Of a stretch of 64,000 bases of DNA, positions 1 through 10,018 are shown one piece after another (within the stretch, counting starts at the first letter, position 1; each line of letters begins with the position of its first letter). Under the pieces are notes generated by a model, which ran no database searches, was not told the DNA's origin, and worked only from the letters and a program-made list of their open reading frames with translations. Position numbers and translations under genes: made by a program. Source of the stretch: Mesorhizobium loti (GTDB lineage: Bacteria > Pseudomonadota > Alphaproteobacteria > Rhizobiales > Rhizobiaceae); assembly GCA_014189435.1 (NCBI GenBank), contig CP050293.1, positions 3,601,001 to 3,665,000 on the forward strand, read 5' to 3'.

Positions 1-45
1 CAGCACGCGGCGGCCTGATCGCGCAGGGACTAGCCGGGACAACCG

Positions 46-75
46 GCACCCCGCCTCGCGATCGAGGCGGGGTGC
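46..75. terminator. perfect hairpin between two genes
   Basis: A perfect inverted repeat has 13-bp GC-rich arms at 46-58 and 63-75 and a CGAT tetraloop. It lies just beyond the 3' end of the minus-strand LysM gene. On the plus strand it is followed by a short T-containing stretch (tattgctt), so it would work best for a plus-strand gene upstream of the window. The first 18 bases could encode the last codons of such a gene, ending in TGA at 16-18. Confidence 0.6.
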
Positions 76-107
76 TATTGCTTCAATGCAATCAGTTGGT
101 CTGGACT

Positions 108-1688
108 CTAGTTGGTCTTGGCCGGCGCCGTCGTTGCCTGCTCGCCCATCGCCTTGAGGTCGGCGGCTTCGCCTTCCTTCGACTTTTCCGGGACCTTGAA
201 CACCTGCCCCGGCCAGATGCGGTCGGGATTGCTGATCTGGTCCTGGTTGGCGAGGTAGATGGTCGAATAGCGCACGCCATGGCCGTAGACGCGCCGTGAA
301 ATCCGCCAGAGCGTGTCGTTGCGGCGGATGATGACGGCGCCGTCGGCATGTTCGAGCTTGGGCGCCACGGTCTCGGGCACATCGCTCGGCGGCGTTGCCG
401 CTGCCACAACGGCCGGAGCCTCGGTGGCGGGAGCGGGCGTCGTGGCCGGTGCAGCGGCAACGGCCGGCGCCTCTGCAGCCGGTGCAGCAGGAGCCGGTGC
501 GGGTTCCGCCGGGGCAGCCGCGACAACAGCGGGCGCAGGGGGCGCTTCGGCGGCGGCAGGTGCGGCCGGTTTCTCTTCGGCAGGCTTGGGCTCGGCAGGC
601 GCCACGGCGGCGACCGCTTCGCCCGGCTCGCGTTCGAACGGCACGGCGGCGCGGGCCACCACTTTCACGCCGTCGGCATCGAGGCCGTCGACATGGATGG
701 TGTAGCTGCCGACCGGAATGTCGCGCGTCGCCTCGACCAGGAAGTGGCCATCCGGTGACGTCAGCGCGTCACCGAGCAGGATGTCGTTGGCATAGGCGCG
801 CACCTTGCGGCCTGCATCGGCGAGGCCGGCGACAAAGATCTTGTTGCCGTCGATCTCGACCGCCTCGACGACGATCTTGGGTTCGGCCACGACTGCCGCG
901 GGCGGCGTCGCCGGCGTTGCCGGAGCCGGTGCCGCTTCAACCACGGCTGGCGCTGGTGCCGCCGGGGCGGCTGGTGCCGGAGCTGTGGCCGCGGGCGCTT
1001 CGGCTGCGGGAGCAGCCGGCGCGGCAGCCTGGTCGCCGGCAGCCGGCGCGGCTGGCTTTGTCTCGGGCGCGGGAACGGTGAGCAGTTCGGCCGGCTTGCC
1101 CGGCTCCTCGACCATGGCCAGCACCTGGCCGGCCGCGTCCTTGGGAACCGAGACGACGGCGGTCTGCACCGAGGGCGTCACGACATCGCCCGTGGTCGCG
1201 CGCAGCGCGATTGTATAATCGCCGGGCTTCAGCGGATCATCGAGAATGATAACGAAGGCGCCATCGGGACCAGCTACGGTCGATCCAAGCACCGTCGAGC
1301 CGTTGAGGATCTCGACCTTTGCATTCGGAGCCGCATTGCCGGCGACGACGATCGAGCCATTGCTCTCGACGCGCACGACATCGAAGGACGGTGCGATCGG
1401 ACCGGCCGCAGCCGGCGCTGCCGGAGCCGCCGCATCCGTTGCCGGTGCGGCTGGTGCCGTTGCCTGGGGCACCGTAGCGGGAGCGGCCGGGACCTCCGCA
1501 GGAGGCAGCCGCGCTTCCGTGCCGGGATCGGCCGGTTTCGGCGCCGCGGGCGGCGTCAGCGCCGCCACGTTCGCCGGCGGCGTGTGATTGAGATACGGGT
1601 CGAGTGCGCCCGATACGTAGGCGGTTCCCGCGGCCGCGACGGTCCCACCCGCCGCGAACAGGAACGCCTTCAATGGATTAATTGCCAT
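108..1688 (-). CDS. LysM-domain envelope protein with Ala/Pro-rich linkers
   Basis: This 526-residue protein has an N-terminal hydrophobic segment (about residues 7-28) that would export or anchor it. Two Ig-like beta repeats follow, at about 100-165 and 270-340; both contain the pattern PDG(A/H)F followed by GxYTI. They are separated by long low-complexity Ala/Pro stretches. A single LysM peptidoglycan-binding domain lies near the C-terminus at about 450-502 (RRNDTLWRISRRVYG ... IWPGQVFKVP). Proteins of this shape are common in rhizobia and are thought to bind the cell wall in the periplasm. No catalytic domain is visible. The Ala/Pro linkers create long open frames on the other strand, which are not genes. 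Confidence 0.85.
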   Translation of the reverse strand: MAINPLKAFLFAAGGTVAAAGTAYVSGALDPYLNHTPPANVAALTPPAAPKPADPGTEARLPPAEVPAAPATVPQATAPAAPATDAAAPAAPAAAGPIAPSFDVVRVESNGSIVVAGNAAPNAKVEILNGSTVLGSTVAGPDGAFVIILDDPLKPGDYTIALRATTGDVVTPSVQTAVVSVPKDAAGQVLAMVEEPGKPAELLTVPAPETKPAAPAAGDQAAAPAAPAAEAPAATAPAPAAPAAPAPAVVEAAPAPATPATPPAAVVAEPKIVVEAVEIDGNKIFVAGLADAGRKVRAYANDILLGDALTSPDGHFLVEATRDIPVGSYTIHVDGLDADGVKVVARAAVPFEREPGEAVAAVAPAEPKPAEEKPAAPAAAEAPPAPAVVAAAPAEPAPAPAAPAAEAPAVAAAPATTPAPATEAPAVVAAATPPSDVPETVAPKLEHADGAVIIRRNDTLWRISRRVYGHGVRYSTIYLANQDQISNPDRIWPGQVFKVPEKSKEGEAADLKAMGEQATTAPAKTN

Positions 1689-1831
1689 ATTTCCCTACCC
1701 CTTAGCCACCTAACGCCGGTCTAGCCTGTTTTGCCAAAGCCGACAAGAAAAACGGGCCGGCAAGAAAAAGCCCGGGCTTGTTGACCCTTGGGGCTTGACC
1801 ACGCTTTCAGACCCAATCACCAATCATCGAC

Positions 1832-2443
1832 ATGAACACGATTCGATCCGTCTGCGTCTATTGCGGCTCGTCTCCGGGCCGCGATGAAACCTATATCAAG
1901 GCCGGACACCTGCTCGGGCGCTCGATTGCCAAAGCCGGTCTGCGGCTGGTCTATGGCGGCGGCACCAAAGGGATCATGGGCGCCGTCGCCGAAGGCGCGC
2001 TCAAGGCCGGCGGCAAGGTGACGGGCATCATTCCGCGCTTCCTGATCAACAGGGAAGCGACGGAAACCGCGCTTGACCGGCTCGATGAACTCTTGATCAC
2101 CGACAATATGCACGAGCGCAAACACAAGATGTTCGAGAAATCCGACGCCTTTGTGGCGCTGCCGGGTGGCATCGGCACGGTCGAGGAGATCGTCGAGGTC
2201 ATGACCTGGGGGCAGCTCGGCCATCATCGCAAGCCGATCGTCTTCGGCAATGTCGGCGGATTCTGGGATCCGATGCTGGCGTTGCTCGATCACATGGCCG
2301 CCGAGGGCTTTATCCACACCGCACAGCGGGTCAAGCCGCTGGTCGTCGACGACCCCGAAGCGATCGTCGCCGCCATCATGGTGGCAGGGTCGTCCGTCGA
2401 TGCGCCGACCGAGGGCATGCAGTCGGTGATAGACAAGATGTAG
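1832..2443 (+). CDS. LOG-family cytokinin riboside 5'-monophosphate phosphoribohydrolase
   Basis: This 203-residue protein has the Rossmann-type lysine-decarboxylase-like fold of the LOG/TIGR00730 family. It shows GGGTKGIMG at residues 42-50 and the diagnostic PGGIGTVEE at 111-119. Family members hydrolyse nucleoside 5'-monophosphates, releasing the base from ribose 5-phosphate. In plants and some plant-associated bacteria this makes free cytokinin, but in most bacteria the physiological substrate is unclear. The length is typical. Its stop codon (TAG) is the start of a TAGGGGAATA motif, which is the reverse complement of the repeat unit in the array 60 bp downstream. Confidence 0.88.
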   Translation: MNTIRSVCVYCGSSPGRDETYIKAGHLLGRSIAKAGLRLVYGGGTKGIMGAVAEGALKAGGKVTGIIPRFLINREATETALDRLDELLITDNMHERKHKMFEKSDAFVALPGGIGTVEEIVEVMTWGQLGHHRKPIVFGNVGGFWDPMLALLDHMAAEGFIHTAQRVKPLVVDDPEAIVAAIMVAGSSVDAPTEGMQSVIDKM

Positions 2444-2500
2444 GGGAATACGGAGTAAGGCAGTAGGGGAATATGTGAAGTGCCTGGGAACGGCGCTCCC

Positions 2501-2620
2501 TATTCCCCTATTCCCCTATTCCCCTATTCCCCTATTCCCCTATTCCCCTATTCCCCTATTCCCCTATTCCCCTATTCCCCTATTCCCCTATTCCCCTATT
2601 CCCCTATTCCCCTATTCCCT
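2501..2620. repeat. 8-bp tandem repeat array (TATTCCCC)n, G-quadruplex-prone
   Basis: There are fourteen perfect head-to-tail copies of TATTCCCC at 2501-2612 and a fifteenth copy with one change at 2613-2620. On the minus strand the unit reads GGGGAATA, so G4 runs alternate with 4-base spacers, a textbook G-quadruplex pattern. Two isolated copies in the opposite orientation (TAGGGGAATA) lie at 2441-2450 and 2464-2473 and could pair with the array as a hairpin. The array overlaps the last seven codons and the stop codon of the minus-strand LysR gene. Confidence 0.97.
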
Positions 2621-3495
2621 GCTGCCTTCCGCAAGCCAGCGATCACCGCGCGGCAGTCATGACGCCGCCAGGCGAGATAGATGGAAACCGTGCGGTCGAA
2701 CCATGGCAGGTCGCGAAACACGATCCGCGGCGGTGCTGCGGCACGCAGGCTGGCCTGCACCGTCGCCAGGCCGAGCCCGGCACTGACCAGGCCGAGCGAT
2801 GTCAACGGGTCCGCTGTCTCATAGGCGATGTCGGGCAGAAAGCCGGCCTTGGCGCAAGCGGCGAGGAACTGACCACGGTTGGTGTCGTCAGGCTGGCGCA
2901 CGACGGTGATCCAGGTGTGGCCGTCGAGGTGATGCGGTCCGATCTCTGATATTTGGACGAGCGGATCATCTTCGGGGATCGCCAGCACCAGCGGTTCGTG
3001 CCGCAGCGCCGTGGCGGCGACTTCCGGGTCATCGTCGGCTGGCGGCGAATAGACAAAGCCCAGATCCAGAGAGCGCTGCCGCAACCCCTCCAGCTGCGCC
3101 GCCGAACGCAGGCTTCTCAATTGCAGGTGGAAATCCGGCCGGTCGCGGCGGAACTGGCGCAGCATTCCGGCGACAAGCCCGGCATGCACGGCGCCTTCGA
3201 CATAGCCGATGGTGAGACGACCGACGGCGCCGCTGGCCAGGTTGCGGCCAAACTCCTCCAAACGCCGCGCATTGGACAGCAGCGCGCGGGCCTCGGTGAG
3301 GAAGGCCCGCCCCTCGGCGTTAAGATGGACCCGCTGTTTTGCCCGCTCGAACAGAGCGACGCCGAGCTGCTCCTCGAGCTGCATGATCTGCCGGCTGAGC
3401 GGCGATTGCGAAATATGCAGCATTTCGGCGGCGCGCCCGACATTGCCGGTCTCAGCGACGGTGACGAAATAGCGGAGCTGGCGCAGGTCGAACAT
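2596..3495 (-). CDS. LysR-family transcriptional regulator
   Basis: This 299-residue protein has an N-terminal winged HTH (about residues 1-60, with the usual SQSPLSRQI recognition helix) and a periplasmic-binding-like effector domain in the remainder. It is divergent from the small gene at 3605, which is the usual position for a LysR target. The 3' end is odd: the last seven codons (GNRGIGE) and the TAG stop lie inside the GGGGAATA tandem array. The 8-bp unit puts TAG in every frame within 24 bases. Changes in copy number further downstream would therefore not alter the protein. Confidence 0.9.
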   Translation of the reverse strand: MFDLRQLRYFVTVAETGNVGRAAEMLHISQSPLSRQIMQLEEQLGVALFERAKQRVHLNAEGRAFLTEARALLSNARRLEEFGRNLASGAVGRLTIGYVEGAVHAGLVAGMLRQFRRDRPDFHLQLRSLRSAAQLEGLRQRSLDLGFVYSPPADDDPEVAATALRHEPLVLAIPEDDPLVQISEIGPHHLDGHTWITVVRQPDDTNRGQFLAACAKAGFLPDIAYETADPLTSLGLVSAGLGLATVQASLRAAAPPRIVFRDLPWFDRTVSIYLAWRRHDCRAVIAGLRKAAGNRGIGE

Positions 3496-3604
3496 TTTTC
3501 CTCCGAAGCTTCAAGTCCTGCCAGGTCTCAACTTTAGCCTAACCAGTCTTGGACAGTCTGACCAGCGGAAGCGATAGTCGGCCATCCCAACCAAGGAGAC
3601 CGCC

Positions 3605-3895
3605 ATGCAGTTCTTAGCCCTTCTCACCCGCAACACCGCTGCGTTCACCGATGCCGATTTCGCCCCGCTTCTGCCCGGCGAAGCCGAACAGCGGCGCACG
3701 CTTTACGCCGAGGGCGCGGTGCGCCAGGTCTGGAACCGCGGCGACATCCCGGGCAGCGGCATGATGTTCGAGGCAGCCGATGATGCAGAGGTTCGCGGCC
3801 ATCTCGCCACCTTGCCGCTGGTCAAGGCCGGCATGATGGACATTGCCGCAATCGTGCCGCTCAAGCCCTACCCCGGCTTCGGCCCGAAGCACTGA
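3605..3895 (+). CDS. small YciI/muconolactone-isomerase-like protein
   Basis: This 96-residue protein starts MQFLALLTRN and has the size and alternating pattern of a ferredoxin-like alpha/beta barrel (YciI or muconolactone isomerase type). It ends with the Pro-rich stretch PLKPYPGFGPKH. It is divergent from the LysR gene at 2596-3495, with about 110 bp between the start codons, so it is a plausible target of that regulator. A purine-rich ribosome site (aaggag) precedes the ATG. The function is unknown, and the fold assignment is by eye only. Confidence 0.75.
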   Translation: MQFLALLTRNTAAFTDADFAPLLPGEAEQRRTLYAEGAVRQVWNRGDIPGSGMMFEAADDAEVRGHLATLPLVKAGMMDIAAIVPLKPYPGFGPKH

Positions 3896-3902
3896 CGGGG
3901 CG

Positions 3903-3938
3903 CAATCCGGTGGTGGCGAAGGCGCCACCACCGGATTG
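3903..3938. terminator. perfect 16-bp hairpin after the YciI-like gene
   Basis: Inverted arms at 3903-3918 and 3923-3938 pair perfectly over 16 bp around an AAGG tetraloop, 8 bp after the TGA of the preceding gene. There is no T tract on either strand, so it may act as an RNA-stability or Rho-associated structure, not a classical intrinsic terminator. Confidence 0.65.
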
Positions 3939-4071
3939 ACGTGGTCATCGACAGACTGTGATCTTCTGTCAAGAAATCGTCACACGAAACCGGGTTCGCT
4001 CGTGCTAGGAATTACGGTCAGGCGGCCGCTATGCGGCGCCATGTTCGAAACCTGCATCTGGCACCGCGCCC

Positions 4072-5070
4072 ATGGATATCGCTCTCGCCCCGGAAGGCAC
4101 CGACCTGTCGCCTTACCTGCCCGACGAGCACGGACTGTTCTTCATCTACCATTTCACGGCCGATGGCCTGCGCACCAAGGATCCGGCACAGGCGTGCTGG
4201 ACCTGGCGCAGCTATCAGATCACCGACCTGCATGCGCGCCAGGAGATCGGCGCCGAAAAAGCTTTGCCGAGGCCGGTGCGCGACGCCTTCCTTGCCCCCA
4301 GCCAAGGCTGCCACATCGACTTCGAGGATGGCTGGCTCTATGGCGATCTGCCTGATCTCAGACACAACTTTTCGGAGGCGCGCGGGCTTGTCCATTTCCG
4401 CTTCGCCTTCAACGACACGGTGCTGATCGGCGCGCGCAAGCAGCCGCTGGAATCGGTCGATGCCATTCGCAAGGCGGTGGAGAATGGATCGCGGAAATTT
4501 CGCTCGCCGGCGGAACTGATCGAGGCGGTCACGGGCCAGTCGCTCGACGGCATGGCGGTCGAACTCGGCAAGCTGGGCGACACGCTCGACGGCATCGAGG
4601 ACCGTGTCGTGCGCGATGCATGGCACAATGAACGACAAGCGCTGGTCGAGGCGCGCCGGCACTTGGTGGTGATCCATCGGCAGATGGCGACGATCACCAA
4701 TCTGTTCCGGCATCTCGATCATTCGCATCGCAACGAGCTGCCTGACCCGATCAACGACATGGCGGTCAGGCTCTCGCAACGGGCGCATACGCTCTATCAT
4801 GACGGCGAGCAGTTGCAGGCGCGCACAAGGCTGCTGCAGGACGAGCTGATGGCCAAGCTGACCATGCAGTCGAACCAGCTCCTCTATGTTCTCTCTGTCA
4901 TGACGGCGGTGCTGTTGCCGATGACCATCATCTCGGGCCTGTTCGGCATGAATGTCGGCGGGCTGCCGCTGGTCGATACGCCATTTGGCTTCTGGGTGGT
5001 GACCGCTGTATCGGTGGCTATCGCGGCGGCTACCTATCTGTTCGTCAGGCGGCTGGGCCGCGGATTGTAG
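4072..5070 (+). CDS. zntB: CorA/ZntB-type divalent cation transporter
   Basis: This 332-residue inner-membrane protein has a long cytoplasmic N-terminal domain with helical stretches. Two C-terminal membrane helices follow, at about residues 270-290 and 305-325. Between them is the CorA-family signature GMN (GLFGMNVGG, about 290-298), which marks the mouth of the pore. The sequence after GMN and the overall form resemble the ZntB branch, thought to carry zinc, more than the magnesium CorA. It stands alone, with no visible metal-responsive riboswitch in the short upstream gap. Confidence 0.85.
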   Translation: MDIALAPEGTDLSPYLPDEHGLFFIYHFTADGLRTKDPAQACWTWRSYQITDLHARQEIGAEKALPRPVRDAFLAPSQGCHIDFEDGWLYGDLPDLRHNFSEARGLVHFRFAFNDTVLIGARKQPLESVDAIRKAVENGSRKFRSPAELIEAVTGQSLDGMAVELGKLGDTLDGIEDRVVRDAWHNERQALVEARRHLVVIHRQMATITNLFRHLDHSHRNELPDPINDMAVRLSQRAHTLYHDGEQLQARTRLLQDELMAKLTMQSNQLLYVLSVMTAVLLPMTIISGLFGMNVGGLPLVDTPFGFWVVTAVSVAIAAATYLFVRRLGRGL

Positions 5071-5086
5071 CGCCTGCCGGCGGCTT

Positions 5087-5773
5087 TCACGCCGTGGCGC
5101 GAAGATCCTCGATGACGGTGCCGGCGGCGGCGACTTCCGCTTCGTGATCGGCCTCGCGCCAGGTCTCGGCAAGACCGGCCGCATACCATTCGCGCATTGC
5201 CGGCAGGGCAAGCAACTGCGCCGGATAGGCTGCAGCCGCCCCCTCAAACGAGAGCCCGTAGGACTGCGCGCGAAACGCCACCGGGGCAAAGAAAGCGTCG
5301 ACGGCGGAGAAATGAGCGCCGGCCAGAAACGGCCCTCCGAAATGGGCAAGGCCATCGTTCCAGAGGTCGCCGAGGCGAAAAAGATCCTGCTTCAGCGCGT
5401 CGGACATCGGGAATGGCGTTAGGCGCAGGCCGCAGCTCATCGGACAGGCGCCGCGCAGTGCGGTGAAGCTCGAATGCATCTCGGCGGCGGCCGAGCGCGC
5501 CCAGGCGCGCGCCTTGGCCTCGACAGGCCACACGCCATGATGGCGCTCGGCGAGATATTCGGCGATGGCCAGCGAATCCCAGACCGCCCAGCCCTCGTCG
5601 ATCAGGCACGGCACCCGGCCGCTCGGCGAAAACGGCCGGTAAAGGCTCCAGCTCGATCCGGTCGGGAAAGGCGTCAGCCGCTCCTCGAATGGAATGTCCA
5701 ATGTCCGCATAAGCACCCAGGGCCGCAGCGACCATGAGGAATAGTTCTTGTTGGCGATGTGCAGCAGGTACAT
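5087..5773 (-). CDS. glutathione S-transferase family protein
   Basis: This protein of 228 residues starts at MYLLHIANKNYSSWS. It has an N-terminal thioredoxin fold with a serine cluster (NYSSWSLRPW, about residues 10-19) at the place of the glutathione-activating residue. An all-helical C-terminal GST domain follows from about residue 90. The open frame continues far upstream, but that part is the shadow of rarD, so this ATG is the sensible start. It follows rarD with only 8 bp between them and is probably cotranscribed. The substrate is unknown. Confidence 0.87.
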   Translation of the reverse strand: MYLLHIANKNYSSWSLRPWVLMRTLDIPFEERLTPFPTGSSWSLYRPFSPSGRVPCLIDEGWAVWDSLAIAEYLAERHHGVWPVEAKARAWARSAAAEMHSSFTALRGACPMSCGLRLTPFPMSDALKQDLFRLGDLWNDGLAHFGGPFLAGAHFSAVDAFFAPVAFRAQSYGLSFEGAAAAYPAQLLALPAMREWYAAGLAETWREADHEAEVAAAGTVIEDLRATA

Positions 5774-5781
5774 CGAAACTC

Positions 5782-6699
5782 CTATCGGGCAGCAGCCCTG
5801 CGCGCTGTCGTCAACATTGACCAGGAATAGACCGCCAAGGCCGCCCAGATCAGCGCAAAGGCGATAGCCTGTGTGGTGCCGAAAGGCTCGTTGAAGATCA
5901 GAACGGCGATCAGGAACACCATGGTCGGCGCGATATACTGCATGATGCCGATGGTGGAGAGGCGCAACAGCTTGGCGCCGAAGGCGAACAGCAAGAGCGG
6001 TATCGATGTGACCGGACCGCAGCCGATCAGCAGCGCCGTATCGGCACCGCTGCTGGATACGATGTGATCCTGTCCGGTCGCGATCAGGTAGACGATGTAG
6101 CCAAGCGCCGGCACCGACAGCAGAAGGACTTCGAGCAGAAAGCCCTGGCTCGGTCCGATCGGCAGCGTCTTGCGGAAGAAGCCGTAGGCAGCGAAGGAAA
6201 AGGCCAACGCCAGCGACACCCAGGGCAACTTGCCGCCTTCGATGGTCAGCACGGCCACGGCGACGGCCGCCAGAACCACCGCCGCGATCTGCAGCCGGTC
6301 GAGCCGCTCGCCAAGCAGCAGCGCGCCGACGACGACGCTGACCAGCGGATTGATGTAGTAGCCGAGCGCGGTCTCGACGGTGCGGTCGACGGCGATCGCC
6401 CAGACATAGATGCCCCAGTTGACCGAGATCAGCGCCGCCGTCAGCGCCGCCATGGCGATGGTGCGCGGCGAACGCAGTGCCGCCTTGAAATCCGCCGTGC
6501 GGCCGGCCCAGACCAGAACGGCGGCGGCGATCGGCACCGACCAGACGATGCGATGGGCAATGACTTCGGCGAGCGGCAGATGGGCGACCGCCTTCATGTA
6601 GAAAGGCAGCAGCCCCCATAGCAGATAGGCGCCCAGTGCCAGCAGGAAGCCGCGACGGGCCTTGGAATCCGCGTCCAGTGTAATTGCTTCAGTGGCCAT
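5782..6699 (-). CDS. rarD: RarD, EamA-type permease
   Basis: This 305-residue integral membrane protein has about ten hydrophobic helices in two EamA-type halves. It starts MATEAITLDADSKARRG, and RarD-type sequence follows (LLWGLLPFYMKAVAHLP; EVIAHRIVWS). RarD proteins were named for chloramphenicol resistance in Pseudomonas, but their natural substrate is not firmly established. It lies upstream of the GST gene in a likely two-gene unit and downstream of cimA. Confidence 0.88.
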   Translation of the reverse strand: MATEAITLDADSKARRGFLLALGAYLLWGLLPFYMKAVAHLPLAEVIAHRIVWSVPIAAAVLVWAGRTADFKAALRSPRTIAMAALTAALISVNWGIYVWAIAVDRTVETALGYYINPLVSVVVGALLLGERLDRLQIAAVVLAAVAVAVLTIEGGKLPWVSLALAFSFAAYGFFRKTLPIGPSQGFLLEVLLLSVPALGYIVYLIATGQDHIVSSSGADTALLIGCGPVTSIPLLLFAFGAKLLRLSTIGIMQYIAPTMVFLIAVLIFNEPFGTTQAIAFALIWAALAVYSWSMLTTARRAAAR

Positions 6700-6731
6700 G
6701 GGCCAACGCTATGGCCCAGTCACCTTGGCAA

Positions 6732-6777
6732 AACCATCGCAAAGTTCTGATGGATCAATGGACTTTCGCTGATGGTT
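6732..6777. promoter_or_regulatory. imperfect inverted repeat between cimA and rarD
   Basis: AACCATC at 6732-6738 is matched by GATGGTT at 6771-6777. The bases just inside also largely pair (gcaaagt against actttcgc). It lies in the 83-bp gap after cimA and before rarD on the minus strand. It could be a weak terminator of cimA or an operator of rarD; the sequence alone does not decide. Confidence 0.35.
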
Positions 6778-6782
6778 CAACC

Positions 6783-8399
6783 CTATTCGGCCGCCACCAG
6801 CCCGGCCATCTCGCGGTTCTTCATCAGCTTGTAGACGATGGAATCCATCAGCGCCTGGAACGAGGCGTCGATGATGTTTTCGGAAACGCCCACCGTCCAC
6901 CAGCGCGCACCGGTGCCGTCATGCGATTCGATCAGGACGCGGGTAATCGCCTCTGTGCCGCCATTGAGGATACGCACCTTGAAGTCGGCCAGTTCCATGT
7001 CGGCAATCTCGCCCTGGAACTTGCCGAGGTCCTTGCGCAGCGCGATGTCGAGTGCGTTGACCGGGCCATGCCCCTCGGCAACCGACATCTTCTCCTCGCC
7101 GTCGACCACCACCTTAACGATCGCTTCGGAGACCGTCTTCAGCTGGCCGTTGGCGTCGAAGCGGCGCTCGACCATGCAGCGGAACGAGGTGACGTTGAAG
7201 AACTCCGGCAGTCCGTGCAGCATCTTGCGCGCCAGGAGTTCGAAGCTGGCATCGGCGCCTTCATAGGCGTAGCCCTCGGCCTCACGCTCCTTGACCACTG
7301 ATATCAGCGCGTCGAGCCGGTGATCGTCCTTCGGCACGTCGATGCCGCGCCGCTTCAGCTCGGCGAGGAAATTGGCCTTGCCGCCCTGGTCCGAAACCAT
7401 GACGCGGCGCCGGTTGCCGACCGTCTCCGGAGGCACATGCTCATAGGTCGCCGGCTCCTTGGCCAGTGCGGAGGCATGGATACCGGCCTTGGTGGCGAAG
7501 GCGGAAGCGCCGACATAGGGCGCCTGTGCCTCTGGCGCGCGGTTCAGGAGTTCGTCGAAGGCGCGCGACAGGCGCGAAATGCCGGTCAGCGCTTCAGTCG
7601 AAATGCCCGTTTCGAAACGATCCGCGAAGGCCGGCTTCAGCGCCAGGGTCGGCACGATCGAGATCAGGTTGGCGTTGCCGCAGCGCTCGCCGATGCCGTT
7701 GAGCGTGCCCTGGATCTGGCGCACGCCGGCCTCGACCGCGGCCAGCGAATTGGCGACCGCCTGCCCGGTGTCGTCATGGGCATGGATGCCGAGATGATTG
7801 CCTGAAATACCGGACGCAATAACCTTCTCGACGATGGCGCGGATTTCCGACGGCTGGGTGCCGCCATTGGTGTCGCACAGCACCACCCAGCGCGCGCCGA
7901 CGTCGTAGGCGGTCCTGGCGCAGGCCAGCGCATAATCGGGATTGGCCTTGAAACCGTCGAAGAAATGCTCGCAGTCGACCAATGCCTCCTTGCCGGCAGC
8001 GATCGCTGCCTCGACGGAGGCCTTGATGGCGTCGAGGTTCTCCTCATTGGTGCAGCCGAGCGCGACGCGGACATGGTAGTCCCAGCTCTTGGCGACGAAG
8101 CAGATGGCGTCCGATTTCGATTGCACGAGCGATGCAAGGCCGGGATCGTTGGAAGCCGACACCCCTGCCCGCTTGGTCATGCCGAAGGCAACGAATTGGG
8201 CGCGCTCCGTGCGCTTCTCCTGGAAGAAGGCGGTGTCGGTCGGGTTGGCGCCGGGATAGCCGCCTTCGACATAGTCGAGGCCGAAAGCGTCGAGCAGTTT
8301 GGCGATGGCGATCTTGTCCTCGACGGAAAAGTCGATGCCCGGCGTCTGCTGGCCATCGCGCAATGTGGTGTCGAAGAGGTAGAGGCGTTGCTTTTTCAT
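6783..8399 (-). CDS. cimA: (R)-citramalate synthase
   Basis: This 538-residue enzyme joins acetyl-CoA and pyruvate to give citramalate, the first step of the threonine-independent isoleucine route. It has the HMGL-like TIM barrel with DTTLRDGQQTPG at residues 10-21, the metal-binding GIHAHDDTGQA at about 212, and GIGERCGNANL. A C-terminal LeuA-like regulatory domain lies at about 400-520. The spacing ahead of the barrel's first motif and the overall length fit the TIGR00977 CimA group better than LeuA. The 186-bp upstream gap holds a RIME-like palindrome instead of a leader peptide. Confidence 0.9.
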   Translation of the reverse strand: MKKQRLYLFDTTLRDGQQTPGIDFSVEDKIAIAKLLDAFGLDYVEGGYPGANPTDTAFFQEKRTERAQFVAFGMTKRAGVSASNDPGLASLVQSKSDAICFVAKSWDYHVRVALGCTNEENLDAIKASVEAAIAAGKEALVDCEHFFDGFKANPDYALACARTAYDVGARWVVLCDTNGGTQPSEIRAIVEKVIASGISGNHLGIHAHDDTGQAVANSLAAVEAGVRQIQGTLNGIGERCGNANLISIVPTLALKPAFADRFETGISTEALTGISRLSRAFDELLNRAPEAQAPYVGASAFATKAGIHASALAKEPATYEHVPPETVGNRRRVMVSDQGGKANFLAELKRRGIDVPKDDHRLDALISVVKEREAEGYAYEGADASFELLARKMLHGLPEFFNVTSFRCMVERRFDANGQLKTVSEAIVKVVVDGEEKMSVAEGHGPVNALDIALRKDLGKFQGEIADMELADFKVRILNGGTEAITRVLIESHDGTGARWWTVGVSENIIDASFQALMDSIVYKLMKNREMAGLVAAE

Positions 8400-8420
8400 A
8401 GTCCCGTGGGCGCGTGAACA

Positions 8421-8574
8421 CCCCCCTCTGGCCTGCCGGCCATCTCCCCCTCAAGGGGGGAGATCGGCAGTTCGAAGGCCCCGCCATCTCTTGCTACGCC
8501 AAATGTTTGCGAAAGCCGAAATGCAGGCCAATCTCCCCCTTGAGGGGGAGATGTCCGGCAGGACAGAGGGGGGC
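8421..8574. repeat. RIME-like mosaic palindrome, copy A (two arms)
   Basis: The outer arms are inverted: CCCCCCTCTG at 8421-8430 and CAGAGGGGGG near 8565-8574. Each is followed inward by a CCTGCCGG core and a CTCCCCCTcaAGGGGG hairpin. About 60 bp lies between the arms. The pieces gcgaaagccga and ccaatctcccc in the inner part recur in copy C at 51551. This is the pattern of rhizobial intergenic mosaic elements. It sits between pip and cimA. Confidence 0.9.
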
Positions 8575-8585
8575 GAATGGCACTG

Positions 8586-10014
<1,429 letters not shown>

Positions 10015-10018
<4 letters not shown>

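Noticed and set aside
313..1587. Several Ala-rich plus-strand frames opposite the LysM gene
   Set aside because: They are shadows of the Ala/Pro-rich coding sequence on the minus strand and lack motifs.
2501..2620. CRISPR array
   Set aside because: The units are 8 bp, contiguous and without spacers, so this is a simple tandem repeat.
2475..2786. Plus-strand frames encoding repeats of PYSPIPLF
   Set aside because: They arise only from translating the TATTCCCC array in three frames; there is no conserved part or ribosome site.
4018..5355. 445-codon minus-strand frame across the ZntB gene
   Set aside because: It overlaps a gene with clear family motifs; the composition is Arg/His-rich, as expected for an antisense frame in high-GC DNA.
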